A model generated the notes under the pieces. The model was not told the DNA's origin. It saw nothing but the letters and a program-made list of their open reading frames with translations, and did not search any database. Shown in pieces: positions 17,359-25,300 of a DNA stretch of 64,000 nucleotides. The DNA lies in the NCBI GenBank assembly GCA_963818505.1, contig CAWFSJ010000005.1:1178001-1242000 (forward strand). The letters run 5' to 3'. Position numbers and translations under genes: made by a program. Position 1 is the first letter of the stretch. Each line of letters begins with the position of its first letter. Origin of the DNA: JADKAV01 sp963818505 (GTDB taxonomy: Bacteria; Actinomycetota; Actinomycetes; S36-B12; UBA10799).

Positions 17359-18077
17359 GACGCACGCGCCTGTCGCACGGTTGCCATGAACTCGGCGACG
17401 CGGCTGGCTGAGACCTCGCCGTCGGCTTGGCCCGTGTCCTTCAACCAACTGCCCACGATGGCGGCGTCGGTCAGCGCGAGTTGCTCGCGGCAGTTCCGCG
17501 CGGTCACACCTGCGCCGACGACAAGAGGGAAGTCGCCGAGTACCTCGCGGAACTCAGCGATCTTGGCCAGGGAGGTCTGCTCGCCGGTCCGGTCCCCGGT
17601 CACCACCACCGCGTCGCACCTGTCTGTGGCGATCTTCAGATCTATCTCCAAGGAGTTGCCCGACAGGATCGGCTGGTACTTGAACCGGACCCCGCCCAGC
17701 AGAATGGCCCGGCTCTCGCGGCGGATCGCCTCAATGTCCGCGGCGAACTCGGCGTCCTGCTCTGGCGGCAAGTGGCCGGCGATCGAATCCATTTGCACGA
17801 AGGCTGCGCCGTATTTGTCGGCCAATGCGAACGAGGCCACGCCGTCATCGAGCACGTTGACGCCGTAAGGGATTCCCGGGGGGTCTTGAGCGAACACCGC
17901 CAGCACGGTCTCGACGTCAGCGCGCGATCCGAAGTAGTCCTCCACGACAAGCCCGTCCACGCCGTTGGCAACGAGGATTTCGGTCTCGCGCAGCGCTCGT
18001 TCCAGGATGTCCTCGCGACCGTCGCCCTGCAGGTGCAGCATGGCCAGGATCGGTTTGGTCATTCCCAGAAGCGTCAT
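17355..18077 (-). CDS. BtpA/SgcQ-family TIM-barrel protein
   Basis: A 240-residue protein of the BtpA family, which includes E. coli SgcQ found in a sugar-utilisation operon. The N-terminal KPILAMLHLQGDG matches the family's start; NGVDGLVVEDYFG and DAVVVTGDRTGE follow, and the C-terminal phosphate-binding GAGVTARN and AIVGSWLKDTG complete a barrel pattern. ATG 18077 lies one base after the gntR stop; a second ATG at 18062 is possible. It may act as an aldolase- or lyase-like enzyme on a phosphorylated sugar, but the activity of the family is poorly defined. Confidence 0.85.
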   Translation of the reverse strand: MTLLGMTKPILAMLHLQGDGREDILERALRETEILVANGVDGLVVEDYFGSRADVETVLAVFAQDPPGIPYGVNVLDDGVASFALADKYGAAFVQMDSIAGHLPPEQDAEFAADIEAIRRESRAILLGGVRFKYQPILSGNSLEIDLKIATDRCDAVVVTGDRTGEQTSLAKIAEFREVLGDFPLVVGAGVTARNCREQLALTDAAIVGSWLKDTGQADGEVSASRVAEFMATVRQARAS

Positions 18078-18078
18078 G

Positions 18079-18810
18079 TCAACCGCCGGTGGGTTCTGGG
18101 ATCGTCGTGCTGAAGTTGAACTGGATCCGCGACGAGTAGATGGTCTTGATCCGCTCGATCTCGACATCGTCCTGATCGAAGGCGCTGCCCTGCGCGATGA
18201 GCAGCGCGTCCTGTGCTTCTTCGCCGAGAAGTTCCCGTTCCTCGTCGGTGGCGACGGCTGCCGTGAGTGTCATCGCCGTGCGTCGCGGATGGGTGTCGTA
18301 GGCGCTGCGGAAGTGCTGGTACAACGACCGGTTCTCGAAGTCCACGTCCGCGATCCCGGGGAACAGATCGACGGGGATCCACGACGTGTCCAACGACAGG
18401 TAGTCGATGGTGTTGTCGCTGGCGATGCCGCGCAACCGGATGAGTTCGAAGTAGGTGCGGTCCTCGAGTTCGAGGGTGCGCGTCGAGACGACCTTGGCCA
18501 CCGCCAGCGCCGCGTGGTCTCCCAGGCTGTCGGTGAACCCCCCGAAGTTCCAGATGTCATGGCGCGTGGGCCGGGTCTGCACGAAGGTGCCCTTGCCGTG
18601 GATCCGTCGCACCAACTTCTCGTTGACGAGCACATCGATCGCACTGCGGACCGTGCCGCGGGTGGTGCCGAACTGCTTGACCAGGTCGGTCTCGGACGGG
18701 ATCGCGTCGCCGGTGGCCAGTTCCCCATCCAGGATGAGCCCGCGCACGTAGCGGCTGATGTGGATGTACAGCGGGGTGAAGTCGTTGGCTCGCACGGTTG
18801 TAGCGACCAT
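18079..18810 (-). CDS. GntR/HutC-family transcriptional regulator (UTRA domain)
   Basis: A 243-residue regulator with an N-terminal winged helix (about residues 13-80; GDAIPSETDLVKQFGTTRGTVRSAIDVL) and a C-terminal UTRA ligand domain (about 95-240; DRTYFELIRLRGIASDN). ATG 18810 has a GAGGGGGG ribosome-binding site. It is the first gene of the operon it presumably controls, and a dre-like operator lies 30 bp upstream. DasR-type members of this subfamily respond to phosphorylated amino sugars, so a phosphorylated product of the PfkB kinase is a reasonable inducer (inference). Confidence 0.92.
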   Translation of the reverse strand: MVATTVRANDFTPLYIHISRYVRGLILDGELATGDAIPSETDLVKQFGTTRGTVRSAIDVLVNEKLVRRIHGKGTFVQTRPTRHDIWNFGGFTDSLGDHAALAVAKVVSTRTLELEDRTYFELIRLRGIASDNTIDYLSLDTSWIPVDLFPGIADVDFENRSLYQHFRSAYDTHPRRTAMTLTAAVATDEERELLGEEAQDALLIAQGSAFDQDDVEIERIKTIYSSRIQFNFSTTIPEPTGG

Positions 18811-18839
18811 CGGACAGCCCCCCTCTCGAGCACACGTCC

Positions 18840-18889
18840 ACTTGTCTAGACCACTAGACATGTTAGTGCGATCGAGAGGGCCGGGTCAA
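18840..18889 (-). promoter_or_regulatory. promoter with dre-like GntR operator upstream of the catabolic operon
   Basis: Reading the minus strand, TTGACC (18884-18889) and TAACAT (18860-18865) are separated by 18 bp, a good sigma-70-like promoter. Directly behind the -10 lies ACTTGTCTAGACCACT (plus strand 18840-18855), which differs by one base from the DasR dre consensus ACTGGTCTAGACCACT as I know it. Overlapping it is a perfect 7-4-7 inverted repeat TGTCTAG-ACCA-CTAGACA (18843-18860). Binding here would block initiation, so autorepression by the first gene is likely. Confidence 0.75.
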
Positions 18890-18933
18890 GCCGTTCTACT
18901 TGATCTTCCACCTCTTGATCCGCAAGGCTCCTC

Positions 18934-19001
18934 GTTAGAGGTTGTGCTCCTGGTTAGCGAATCCACGCGTGTTTTTGCTAACGAACAGCACAACCTCTAA
19001 C
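18934..19001. repeat. 68-bp palindromic repeat, copy 2 of 7
   Basis: Same arms as the copy at 6773, with changes CTCCTGG in the left arm and TAACGAACAG in the right. The centre is AATCCACGCGTGTTTTT, the opposite orientation to the copies at 25211 and 50173. It separates the GntR operon promoter region from the SDR gene, whose stop is 9 bp away. Confidence 0.95.
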
Positions 19002-19009
19002 GCGGGGAT

Positions 19010-19816
19010 TCAGAGGCCCAACGGCCCGCGCGCCAACCGTTCGAACAGCCGATGGGGGATGAATCGCTTGGCCATCGCGCCCAGGCGTTCGTCCGCGCTG
19101 CCCACCGAGAGCCGGCGCGGCGGCGTGCGCGCGGTCAGGACCTTCTCCACCGCGGCCGCGACCTTGGCTACGGGGATGCCCTCGCGCTCGTCGGCCTCCA
19201 TCGTCGTCACAGCACGCTCGTTGGCGGCGGCGTAGGGACTGCTCGGGTCGGGGTCGCTGCGGTGGCGATTGGCTGTGAAGTCGCTGAGCGCGTTACCCGG
19301 TTCGACGATCGTCACGTCGATCCCGAACGGCGACACCTCGTAGGCCAAGGCCTCCGTGAACCCTTCGAGCGCGTACTTGCTGGCCGAGTAGTACGCCTGG
19401 AACGGGAGCCCGATCAAGCCGCCTAGCGACCCGATCATCACGACCCGCCCGCCTCGGGGACGCATGTGCGGCAACACCGATCGCACCACGCGGACCGTGC
19501 CCCAGAAGTTGGTCTGGAACTGCGCGCGGGCTTGGTTCAGGGGCGTGGTCTCCACCGGCCCGGACAGCCCCCACCCGGCCGACGTCACGACCGCATCGAT
19601 GCGCCCGTGCTCGGCCAGAACCGCCGCGACGCCAGAATCAACCGACTCGTCGCTGTCGACGTCCATCTCCAGCGGTTGCCAGCGCACCCCGGGGGGTTGA
19701 CTGCGGCTCGCGCCCACCACCACCCATCCGTGGTCGGTGAGATGGTCGGCGCACGCGCGCCCGATCCCCGATGAAGCGCCCGTCACCAGGCAGACCCGGC
19801 TTTTCACGGGCCTCAC
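19010..19816 (-). CDS. short-chain dehydrogenase/reductase
   Basis: A 268-residue classical SDR. The cofactor motif is VTGASSGIGRA near the N-terminus; SAG (NNAG equivalent), the catalytic Ser in MIGSLGG and the catalytic YSASK are in order. Position 37-40 (ASRSQ) suggests NADP(H). The C-terminal extension (RRLSVGSADERLGAMAKR) resembles SDRs acting on lipids or long-chain substrates. The start is GTG 19816; a GTG three codons later is possible. It stands alone on its strand next to a 68-bp repeat. Confidence 0.9.
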   Translation of the reverse strand: MRPVKSRVCLVTGASSGIGRACADHLTDHGWVVVGASRSQPPGVRWQPLEMDVDSDESVDSGVAAVLAEHGRIDAVVTSAGWGLSGPVETTPLNQARAQFQTNFWGTVRVVRSVLPHMRPRGGRVVMIGSLGGLIGLPFQAYYSASKYALEGFTEALAYEVSPFGIDVTIVEPGNALSDFTANRHRSDPDPSSPYAAANERAVTTMEADEREGIPVAKVAAAVEKVLTARTPPRRLSVGSADERLGAMAKRFIPHRLFERLARGPLGL

Positions 19817-19846
19817 CCTATGGCGATGGTTGGGCCAAGCGCGATC

Positions 19847-20131
19847 TCAGCCGGCTTGGACCTGCACGCCCTTCCAGAAGGCCACATAGTCGGCGATCTG
19901 CGAGGCGGCATCCTTGGGCTGGGGGTACGTCCAGGCGGCGTCCGGGTTGGACTGGCCGTCGACCACAACCGTGAAGTACGAGGCCGTGCCCTTCCACGGG
20001 CACACGGTGTGAGTGTCGCTGTCCGCGAAGAACTCGCGGTTCAGCGAGCTCGGCGGGAAGTAGTGGTTGCCCTCCACGACGATGGTCTCGTCGGAGTCGG
20101 CCAGAACGGCCCCGTTCCAAGTCGCGCGCAC
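19847..20131 (-). CDS. DUF427 family protein
   Basis: A 94-residue protein of the DUF427 family: RATWNGAVLADSDETIVVEGNHYFP, then the conserved CPWKGTASYFTVVVDG and a C-terminal YPQPKDAASQIADYVAFWKG. GTG 20131 is chosen for its GAGGAG ribosome-binding site and because the family starts there. The family is widespread in actinobacteria; the biochemical function is unknown. Confidence 0.92.
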   Translation of the reverse strand: MRATWNGAVLADSDETIVVEGNHYFPPSSLNREFFADSDTHTVCPWKGTASYFTVVVDGQSNPDAAWTYPQPKDAASQIADYVAFWKGVQVQAG

Positions 20132-20281
20132 TGTTGTCTCCTCATGTGTATGGGTGGGGAACTGGTTCAAGTGTGAGCCCGTCTGCGGCGGGCGCAACCG
20201 CTAGCGGCCGGCTGGATGCGCGCTCGCCGCTGCACTCCAACCAGCGGCCATCCAGGGTGGGTGTCTGAGATCCTGAGCGTC

Positions 20282-20593
20282 ATGCAGCACACGTTCACCG
20301 CGGACCTTTGGTTGTGGGATGCCCGCCGGTCGCAGACGTGGACCTTCGTCACGCTGCCGCCCGACGTCAGCGCTGCCGTTGAGGATGAGGCCGACGCACT
20401 CGGCCCGCGCGCGGGTTTCGGGTCGGTCAAGGTCGAGGTCCGAATCGGGGCGAGCGTTTGGCGCACCTCGGTGTTCCCGGACTCGAGGTCGGCCTGCTTC
20501 GTCCTGCCCATCAAGCGGGCGGTCCGCGAGGCGAACGGTGTAAGGGTCGGCGACGAGGTCACGGTGGCAATCGAGGTAGTCGCGGGGCGCTGA
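20282..20593 (+). CDS. DUF1905 family protein
   Basis: A 103-residue beta-rich protein matching DUF1905: FTADLWLWDARRSQTWTFVTLP, GSVKVEVRIGASVWRTSVFP and the terminal IKRAVREANGVRVGDEVTVAIEV. ATG 20282 is the first codon consistent with the family N-terminus. Function unknown. It is divergent from the DUF427 gene and followed by a hairpin at 20618. Confidence 0.9.
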   Translation: MQHTFTADLWLWDARRSQTWTFVTLPPDVSAAVEDEADALGPRAGFGSVKVEVRIGASVWRTSVFPDSRSACFVLPIKRAVREANGVRVGDEVTVAIEVVAGR

Positions 20594-20617
20594 TCAACCA
20601 CGCGTTGGGTGGGGTCC

Positions 20618-20665
20618 GGGTAGTTGGCTGATGCTCGTCGCGCGACGAACGTCAACCAACTACCC
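20618..20665. repeat. 48-bp single-copy palindrome
   Basis: Arms GGGTAGTTGG and CCAACTACCC enclose a second self-complementary block TCGTCGCGCGACGA. It starts 25 bp after the DUF1905 stop, where it could end transcription, but lacks a T tract. It resembles the other palindromes of the window in design, not in sequence. Confidence 0.7.
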
Positions 20666-20698
20666 GAGCGTCACCAACGGCCGTCTAGCCCGAATACC

Positions 20699-20768
20699 GG
20701 TACGGCTGTACCACCACATTCACCCACCCCGGTGGACGCACATCCTTAAGTAATGGTACGGTCGTACC
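20699..20768. promoter_or_regulatory. two GGTAC...GTACC operator-like palindromes before the amidinotransferase cluster
   Basis: GGTACGGCTGTACC (20699-20712) and TGGTACGGTCGTACCA (20754-20769) lie 56 bp apart in an otherwise gene-free region. The second is a perfect 7-2-7 palindrome. They look like dimer-binding sites for a TetR-type repressor; the BetI-like gene at 24579 at the end of the cluster is the obvious candidate, but its own upstream region has no copy. Confidence 0.6.
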
Positions 20769-20787
20769 AAGATAGAGCAGGAAGAAG

Positions 20788-20940
20788 ATGATGACCATGG
20801 CCCGCCTTGGCCCCCTCGGGACAGGTGCGGCGCGTCACCCCGCTCACAACCCAAGCCACCCGTCCGGACCCATGTTCGGGGCCACCAGCCCCACCGAGAA
20901 GAGCGGGGCCGACCGCCCTGCACAAGAAGGAGTGAGTTGA
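20788..20940 (+). CDS. possible 50-residue leader peptide
   Basis: A short frame starting ATGATG behind a very good ribosome-binding site (AGGAAGAAG) and ending TGA one base before the amidinotransferase ATG. It encodes a Pro/Ser/Gly-rich peptide (MMTMARLGPLGTG...RPAQEGVS) with no recognised domain. It sits downstream of the operator-like palindromes, so it would be the first translated frame of the operon. It could be a regulatory or coupling leader, or chance. Confidence 0.35.
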   Translation: MMTMARLGPLGTGAARHPAHNPSHPSGPMFGATSPTEKSGADRPAQEGVS

Positions 20941-20941
20941 A

Positions 20942-22069
20942 ATGCCGAAGATCGTGAACTCGTGGAACGACTTCGATCCGTTGAAGCACGCCATTGTCGG
21001 CCGTGCGGACAACAGCGTCATCCCGCCGGAGGAGCCGGCCACCTCGGAGAAGGTCCCGATCGACTCCGAGATGCGCGGAATGTGGGGACCCCGCCCGCTC
21101 GAGAGCGTGGAGAAGGCCAACGCGCAGCTCGACAACTACGTCAAGGTGCTCGAGCAGCACGGCGTCAAGGTCGACCGTCCGACCCCGTTGCAGTGGAACC
21201 AGGCCATCGCCACTCCGGACTTCCGCAACGACTCGATGATGACGGCCATGCCGCCGCGCGACATCCTGCTGACGATCGGCAACGAGATCATCGCCTCGGC
21301 GAACTCCTTCCGCTGCCGTTACTTCGAGTACCTGGCCTACTGGCCCTTGATGAACGAGTACTTCGAGAACGACCCAGAGTTCAAGTGGTCCCAAGCCCCG
21401 CGTCCGCGCCTGACCGATGCGTCGTACAAGCACAACTACTACGACGAGAAGATCTCGCTGGAGGACCGTCTCGAGCGCACCGCGAACCTCGATTTCGTCA
21501 CCACCGACGTCGAGCCGATGTGGGACGCCGCCGACGTGCTGCGGCTTGGTAAGGACCTGTTCATCCAGCACGGGCTGACGACGAACCGCAAGGCGATGGA
21601 GTGGTTCAAGCGGTACTACCCGGACCTGCGGGTGCACTCGGTCAACTTCCCCGGCGACCCGTACCCCATTCACATCGACGCAACGTTCGTGCCGCTGCGC
21701 CCGGGCCTGATCATCAACAACCCCAACCGGCCCTTGCCGCAGGAGCAGCGCAAGATCTTCGAGACCAACGACTGGGAGATCGTCGACGCCGCCCAGCCGG
21801 CACACGAAACCCCGCCGCCGTTGTGCTACTCGTCGGTGTGGCTGTCGATGAACTGCCTGGTGCTGGACCACAAGACAGTCGTCGTTGAGGCTTCCGAGGT
21901 CCACCAGGCCGAGCAGATGGACAAGCTGGGCATGAACGTGATCCCCGTGCCGTTCCGTGATGCGTATGCCTTCGGCGGCGGCCTGCACTGCGCCACCGCG
22001 GATGTCTACCGCGAAGGCACGTGCCAGGACTACTTCCCCAACCAGATCGCCGACCCGACGCTGGTCTGA
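20942..22069 (+). CDS. glycine amidinotransferase-like enzyme
   Basis: A 375-residue enzyme closely resembling L-arginine:glycine amidinotransferase (AGAT), which moves the amidino group of arginine to an amine, giving guanidinoacetate in the classic case. The catalytic residues are placed as in AGAT: Asp196 in WDAADVLRLGKDLF, His244 in PIHIDATFVPLRPG and Cys350 in GGGLHCATADVYREGT. The start has an AAGGAG site 10 bp upstream. The acceptor amine is not deducible; related enzymes use inosamines or toxin precursors. Two transporters and a TetR gene follow, indicating production or handling of a guanidino compound. Confidence 0.9.
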   Translation: MPKIVNSWNDFDPLKHAIVGRADNSVIPPEEPATSEKVPIDSEMRGMWGPRPLESVEKANAQLDNYVKVLEQHGVKVDRPTPLQWNQAIATPDFRNDSMMTAMPPRDILLTIGNEIIASANSFRCRYFEYLAYWPLMNEYFENDPEFKWSQAPRPRLTDASYKHNYYDEKISLEDRLERTANLDFVTTDVEPMWDAADVLRLGKDLFIQHGLTTNRKAMEWFKRYYPDLRVHSVNFPGDPYPIHIDATFVPLRPGLIINNPNRPLPQEQRKIFETNDWEIVDAAQPAHETPPPLCYSSVWLSMNCLVLDHKTVVVEASEVHQAEQMDKLGMNVIPVPFRDAYAFGGGLHCATADVYREGTCQDYFPNQIADPTLV

Positions 22070-22137
22070 CGCGCCCACCGCGGTGCCGGTGGCGAACCCG
22101 CCGGCACCGTACGGGCCCGAAGGCATTGGAGAGAACA

Positions 22138-23193
22138 ATGACCACCACGACCGCCGTGATCCCCACGGCCGACCCCATGAACAAGCGCCTCGGTTTCGGC
22201 GCGATGATCGCCTCGGCAACCGGGATGGGCCTCGTCGGCTTCCTGTCGCGCGGTGCGGTTCCCACCCACGTCGTCGATGGCGAGACCGTCAAGTACGTGC
22301 TCGGCGACTTCCTGGCCACCGGTCGCATGTTGACCGGTGCCTTGGGCTTCCTGTTGATCCTTCTCGTCGCGCGCAAGTGGCAGGCGCTACGCACCACGCG
22401 GGTGACCTTCTCCGTCGTGGCGGGGGGCCTGGCGATCGGCATGTCGCTGGCGCTGTACGTGTCGGCGACGTTGATGACCACCATCGCCAATGCGGTGTTC
22501 CTCATCTACACCGGACCGCTGTTCTCCGCGATCCTTGCCTGGATCTTCCTCAAGGAGAAGATCTCGCTGCGCAATGGGCTGTTCCTCGCGATGGTGTTCG
22601 GTGGGATGCTGCTGACAATCGGGCTGATCACCTACACCCCGGAGACCGGTTTCAGCATCGGGCTGCAGCTCGGTACCGATCCTGACTTCCCACTCAAGGC
22701 CGTCGGTGACTTGTTCGCCCTCGGTTCAGGGGTGTTCTACGGCCTGGCGCTGTTCTTCTACCGCTACCGCGGTGACATGGACTCGGGCGTGCGCGGCTTC
22801 TGGAACTTCGTGTTCGGGGCCGTGGGTGCCCTGATCATCATGGTGATCCGCTACAACACCCTCGACGCGTCAACGCCGAGTGTGATGACGCGCACCAATT
22901 GGGTGTGGGCTGCGGCGCTGTTCCTCATCTGCGGATTCTTCGCGATCGGCTTCCTGGTGGTGGCCGGCAAGCACCTGAGTGCGGTGGAGTTGTCCGTCGT
23001 CGCCTACTGGGAGACGGTGGTCGCGCTGTTCATCGGCTACTTCATCTTCGGCGAGACGATGACCCCGCTGGCCATGGCCGGTGGCGCGTTGATCGTCCTC
23101 GGTGGCATCGGACCGATTCTGTTCATGGTCAAGGAACGTAAGCGCGCAGAGCAGACCCCGGCCGCGCCCGAGCCGGAACCTGCCCACGTGTAG
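22138..23193 (+). CDS. EamA/DMT-family transporter
   Basis: A 351-residue membrane protein with two EamA repeats and about ten membrane segments (for example TGALGFLLILLVARKW and FLIYTGPLFSAILAWIFLKEK in the first half; VELSVVAYWETVVALFIGYFIFGE in the second). ATG 22138 follows a GGAGAG site. Such carriers usually export metabolites. In this operon it may export the amidinotransferase product or a by-product such as ornithine (inference). Confidence 0.88.
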   Translation: MTTTTAVIPTADPMNKRLGFGAMIASATGMGLVGFLSRGAVPTHVVDGETVKYVLGDFLATGRMLTGALGFLLILLVARKWQALRTTRVTFSVVAGGLAIGMSLALYVSATLMTTIANAVFLIYTGPLFSAILAWIFLKEKISLRNGLFLAMVFGGMLLTIGLITYTPETGFSIGLQLGTDPDFPLKAVGDLFALGSGVFYGLALFFYRYRGDMDSGVRGFWNFVFGAVGALIIMVIRYNTLDASTPSVMTRTNWVWAAALFLICGFFAIGFLVVAGKHLSAVELSVVAYWETVVALFIGYFIFGETMTPLAMAGGALIVLGGIGPILFMVKERKRAEQTPAAPEPEPAHV

Positions 23194-23265
23194 CCACTGC
23201 GCCGGTGGCTGCCGATCGGGGTGGCCACCGGCGAAGTGAGAGGCTTCAGAAAGGAGGGCGGTGAG

Positions 23266-24573
23266 ATGCAGACCATGACAGTCCCCGCCGAGGCTGAGAG
23301 GTCCACACTGCGCCGTGCCGCCACCGCAAGTTTCATCGGCAACTTCGTCGAATGGTTCGACTACGCGTCCTACGGCTACCTGGCCACCACCATCGCGGTG
23401 GTCTTCTTCCCCAACGAGAACCGCACCGTTGCCCTGCTGTCCACGTTCACGGTCTTCGCCCTGTCATTCCTATTGCGCCCGATCGGGGGGATCATCTGGG
23501 GCAGCCTGGGCGATCGGCGCGGCCGCCGCTGGGCGCTGTCCTGGTCGATCCTGCTCATGTCGGGCGCATCCTTCTGCATCGGGCTGCTGCCGTCATGGGC
23601 GGCCGCGGGGATGTTGGCGCCGCTGGGGTTGTTCCTGCTGCGCCTGGTGCAGGGCTTCTCCGCCTCGGGGGAGTACGCGGGCGCTGCGACGTTCCTGTCG
23701 GAGTACGCACCACAGGGCAAACGCGGGCTGTACACCTCGATCGTCCCGGCCAGCACCGCGACCGGACTTCTGGCCGGCTCCCTGCTCGTCGCAATGCTGC
23801 ACCAACTGCTCAGCGAGCCTGCCATGCAGTCGTGGGGGTGGCGCATCCCGTTCCTGCTGGCTGGACCCCTGGGTCTGGTCGGCCGTTACATCCGGGTACA
23901 CCTCGAGGACTCGCCGCACTACCGGGCGCTGGCCGACGCGTCGCGCGGGCGCACCCAGCGCACGCCGTTGCGTGACTTGGTGGCCAACCACCGCCGCGCC
24001 CTGGCGATCACGTTCGGGGTGGCCAGCCTCAATGCCGTGGCCTTCTACCTGTTGCTCAGCTACATGCCTACGTACTTGTCCGCTGAGCTCGGAGTAGACG
24101 AGACGGTGTCGTTCTTCGCCTCGACGATCGCGCTGAGCGTGTACATAGCGAGCATCTTCGTGATGGGCCATGTGTCCGACCGGTTCGGCCGTCGTCGCAT
24201 GCTCGTCATCGCGTCAGTGCTGTTCGTGGTTCTGACGGTGCCTTTGTTCGCCCTGCTGGACACCAGCGTCATCTGGCTGATTGTCGCTGTCGAGATCGTC
24301 TTCGGAATCCTGCTGACCGTCAACGACGGGACCCTGGCGACCTTCCTCGCCGAATCCTTCCCGACGTCGGTGCGCTACACCGGTTTCGCGCTGTCGTTCA
24401 ACTCCGCCAACGCCCTGCTCGGCGGTACGGCACCCTTCGTGGCCACGTGGTTGATCGCGGTCACCGGCTCGACCGCGGCGCCGGCCTGGTACTTGACGAT
24501 CGTCGCGATCGGAGCCCTCGGCGCGATGCTGGCCTCGAAGGAGACAGCGTTCAAGGAACTGTCCGACGAGTAG
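23266..24573 (+). CDS. MFS transporter, metabolite:H+ symporter type
   Basis: A 435-residue twelve-segment carrier. NFVEWFDYASYGYLA at the N-terminus and the loop motifs GDRRGRRW (between segments 2 and 3) and SDRFGRRRML (between 8 and 9) are typical of the MHS family (ProP, KgtP, ShiA). ATG 23266 has a strong AAGGAGGG site 8 bp upstream. MHS members often import betaines, proline or dicarboxylates by proton symport. It ends 5 bp from the convergent tetR gene. Confidence 0.9.
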   Translation: MQTMTVPAEAERSTLRRAATASFIGNFVEWFDYASYGYLATTIAVVFFPNENRTVALLSTFTVFALSFLLRPIGGIIWGSLGDRRGRRWALSWSILLMSGASFCIGLLPSWAAAGMLAPLGLFLLRLVQGFSASGEYAGAATFLSEYAPQGKRGLYTSIVPASTATGLLAGSLLVAMLHQLLSEPAMQSWGWRIPFLLAGPLGLVGRYIRVHLEDSPHYRALADASRGRTQRTPLRDLVANHRRALAITFGVASLNAVAFYLLLSYMPTYLSAELGVDETVSFFASTIALSVYIASIFVMGHVSDRFGRRRMLVIASVLFVVLTVPLFALLDTSVIWLIVAVEIVFGILLTVNDGTLATFLAESFPTSVRYTGFALSFNSANALLGGTAPFVATWLIAVTGSTAAPAWYLTIVAIGALGAMLASKETAFKELSDE

Positions 24574-24578
24574 CTGCC

Positions 24579-25154
24579 TCAGCGGTGGCCGAGCAGCGCC
24601 TGCAGTCGTTGGCGCGCGGTCTCGCGCACATCGCGGCCCTCGCTCAACGCGCTCACACAGGCGCCGTCGACAACGGCGATGATGAGCTCAGCCGACCAGG
24701 GGACTTCCAAGCGTTCCAACACCCGTGTGACGGCGGCGTTCAGGCGGTCGCGGCCTGTCCGGTAGGCACGGCTCACCGGCGGCGACTCCCCGGCGGCGAC
24801 CAGTTGCAGGTAGTGGCCGAGCATCTCCTCGTCAGTGGGCAAGGTCGCCTTGAGGATGGCGTCGATCTTGGCCTTGGGGGTGGTCGGCCGCGGGTCGCGC
24901 TCGGTGGCCTCCGCCACCCGTTCCGCGCGCGAGGCCCAGCGCGCGATGTTCACCCGTCCCGCCTCGCTGAGCAGGTCGTCGAGCCCGGAGAAGTAGTAAG
25001 TGGTCGCCGACAGGGAGCAACCCACCCGTTGCGCGACTGTTCGGTGCGACACCCCGCGGGGCCCCTGCTCACGCAGAAGGGCCGCGGCGCCCTCAACAAT
25101 CTCTTGCCGGCGGCGCTGACCCTTGTTCGTGGCTGGCACGGTGGGCTCGCTCAC
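24579..25154 (-). CDS. TetR-family regulator, BetI-like
   Basis: A 191-residue repressor with the helix-turn-helix at residues 13-60 (GQRRRQEIVEGAAALLREQGPRGVSHRTVAQRVGCSLSATTYYF, read in two parts). The C-terminal domain ends with DVRETARQRLQALL. GTG start. It is convergent with the MFS gene and, by position, probably controls the amidinotransferase cluster; the palindromes at 20699-20768 are candidate sites. The effector is unknown. Confidence 0.85.
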   Translation of the reverse strand: MSEPTVPATNKGQRRRQEIVEGAAALLREQGPRGVSHRTVAQRVGCSLSATTYYFSGLDDLLSEAGRVNIARWASRAERVAEATERDPRPTTPKAKIDAILKATLPTDEEMLGHYLQLVAAGESPPVSRAYRTGRDRLNAAVTRVLERLEVPWSAELIIAVVDGACVSALSEGRDVRETARQRLQALLGHR

Positions 25155-25210
25155 ACGTCGATCCTATTGGGCTGCGCACCCCGGCCCCGCCGCCCGCTTT
25201 GCCCGCCCGC

Positions 25211-25278
25211 GTTAGAGGTTGTGCTGTTGGTTAGCGAAACAACGCGTGGATTCGCTAACCAACAGCACAACCTCTAAC
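25211..25278. repeat. 68-bp palindromic repeat, copy 3 of 7
   Basis: The arms are perfect over the outer 25 bp and the centre is AAACAACGCGTGGATT. It is identical to the copy at 50173. It lies upstream of the tetR gene start and 22 bp past the stop of the NlpC/P60-like gene. Confidence 0.97.
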
Positions 25279-25300
25279 CAACGCGCGTCCGGCCCAGGGA

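Noticed and set aside
20700..20941. A guanidine riboswitch before the amidinotransferase
   Set aside because: I looked for the ykkC core and for the paired ACGR hairpins of the mini form and saw neither. The palindromes there fit protein operators better.
20720..22219. A 499-codon open frame antisense to the amidinotransferase gene
   Set aside because: Its residues mirror the codon bias of the plus-strand gene, it matches no domain, and the plus strand has all catalytic residues of a known family. Similar long antisense frames at 35756-37294 and 54933-56609 are rejected for the same reason.
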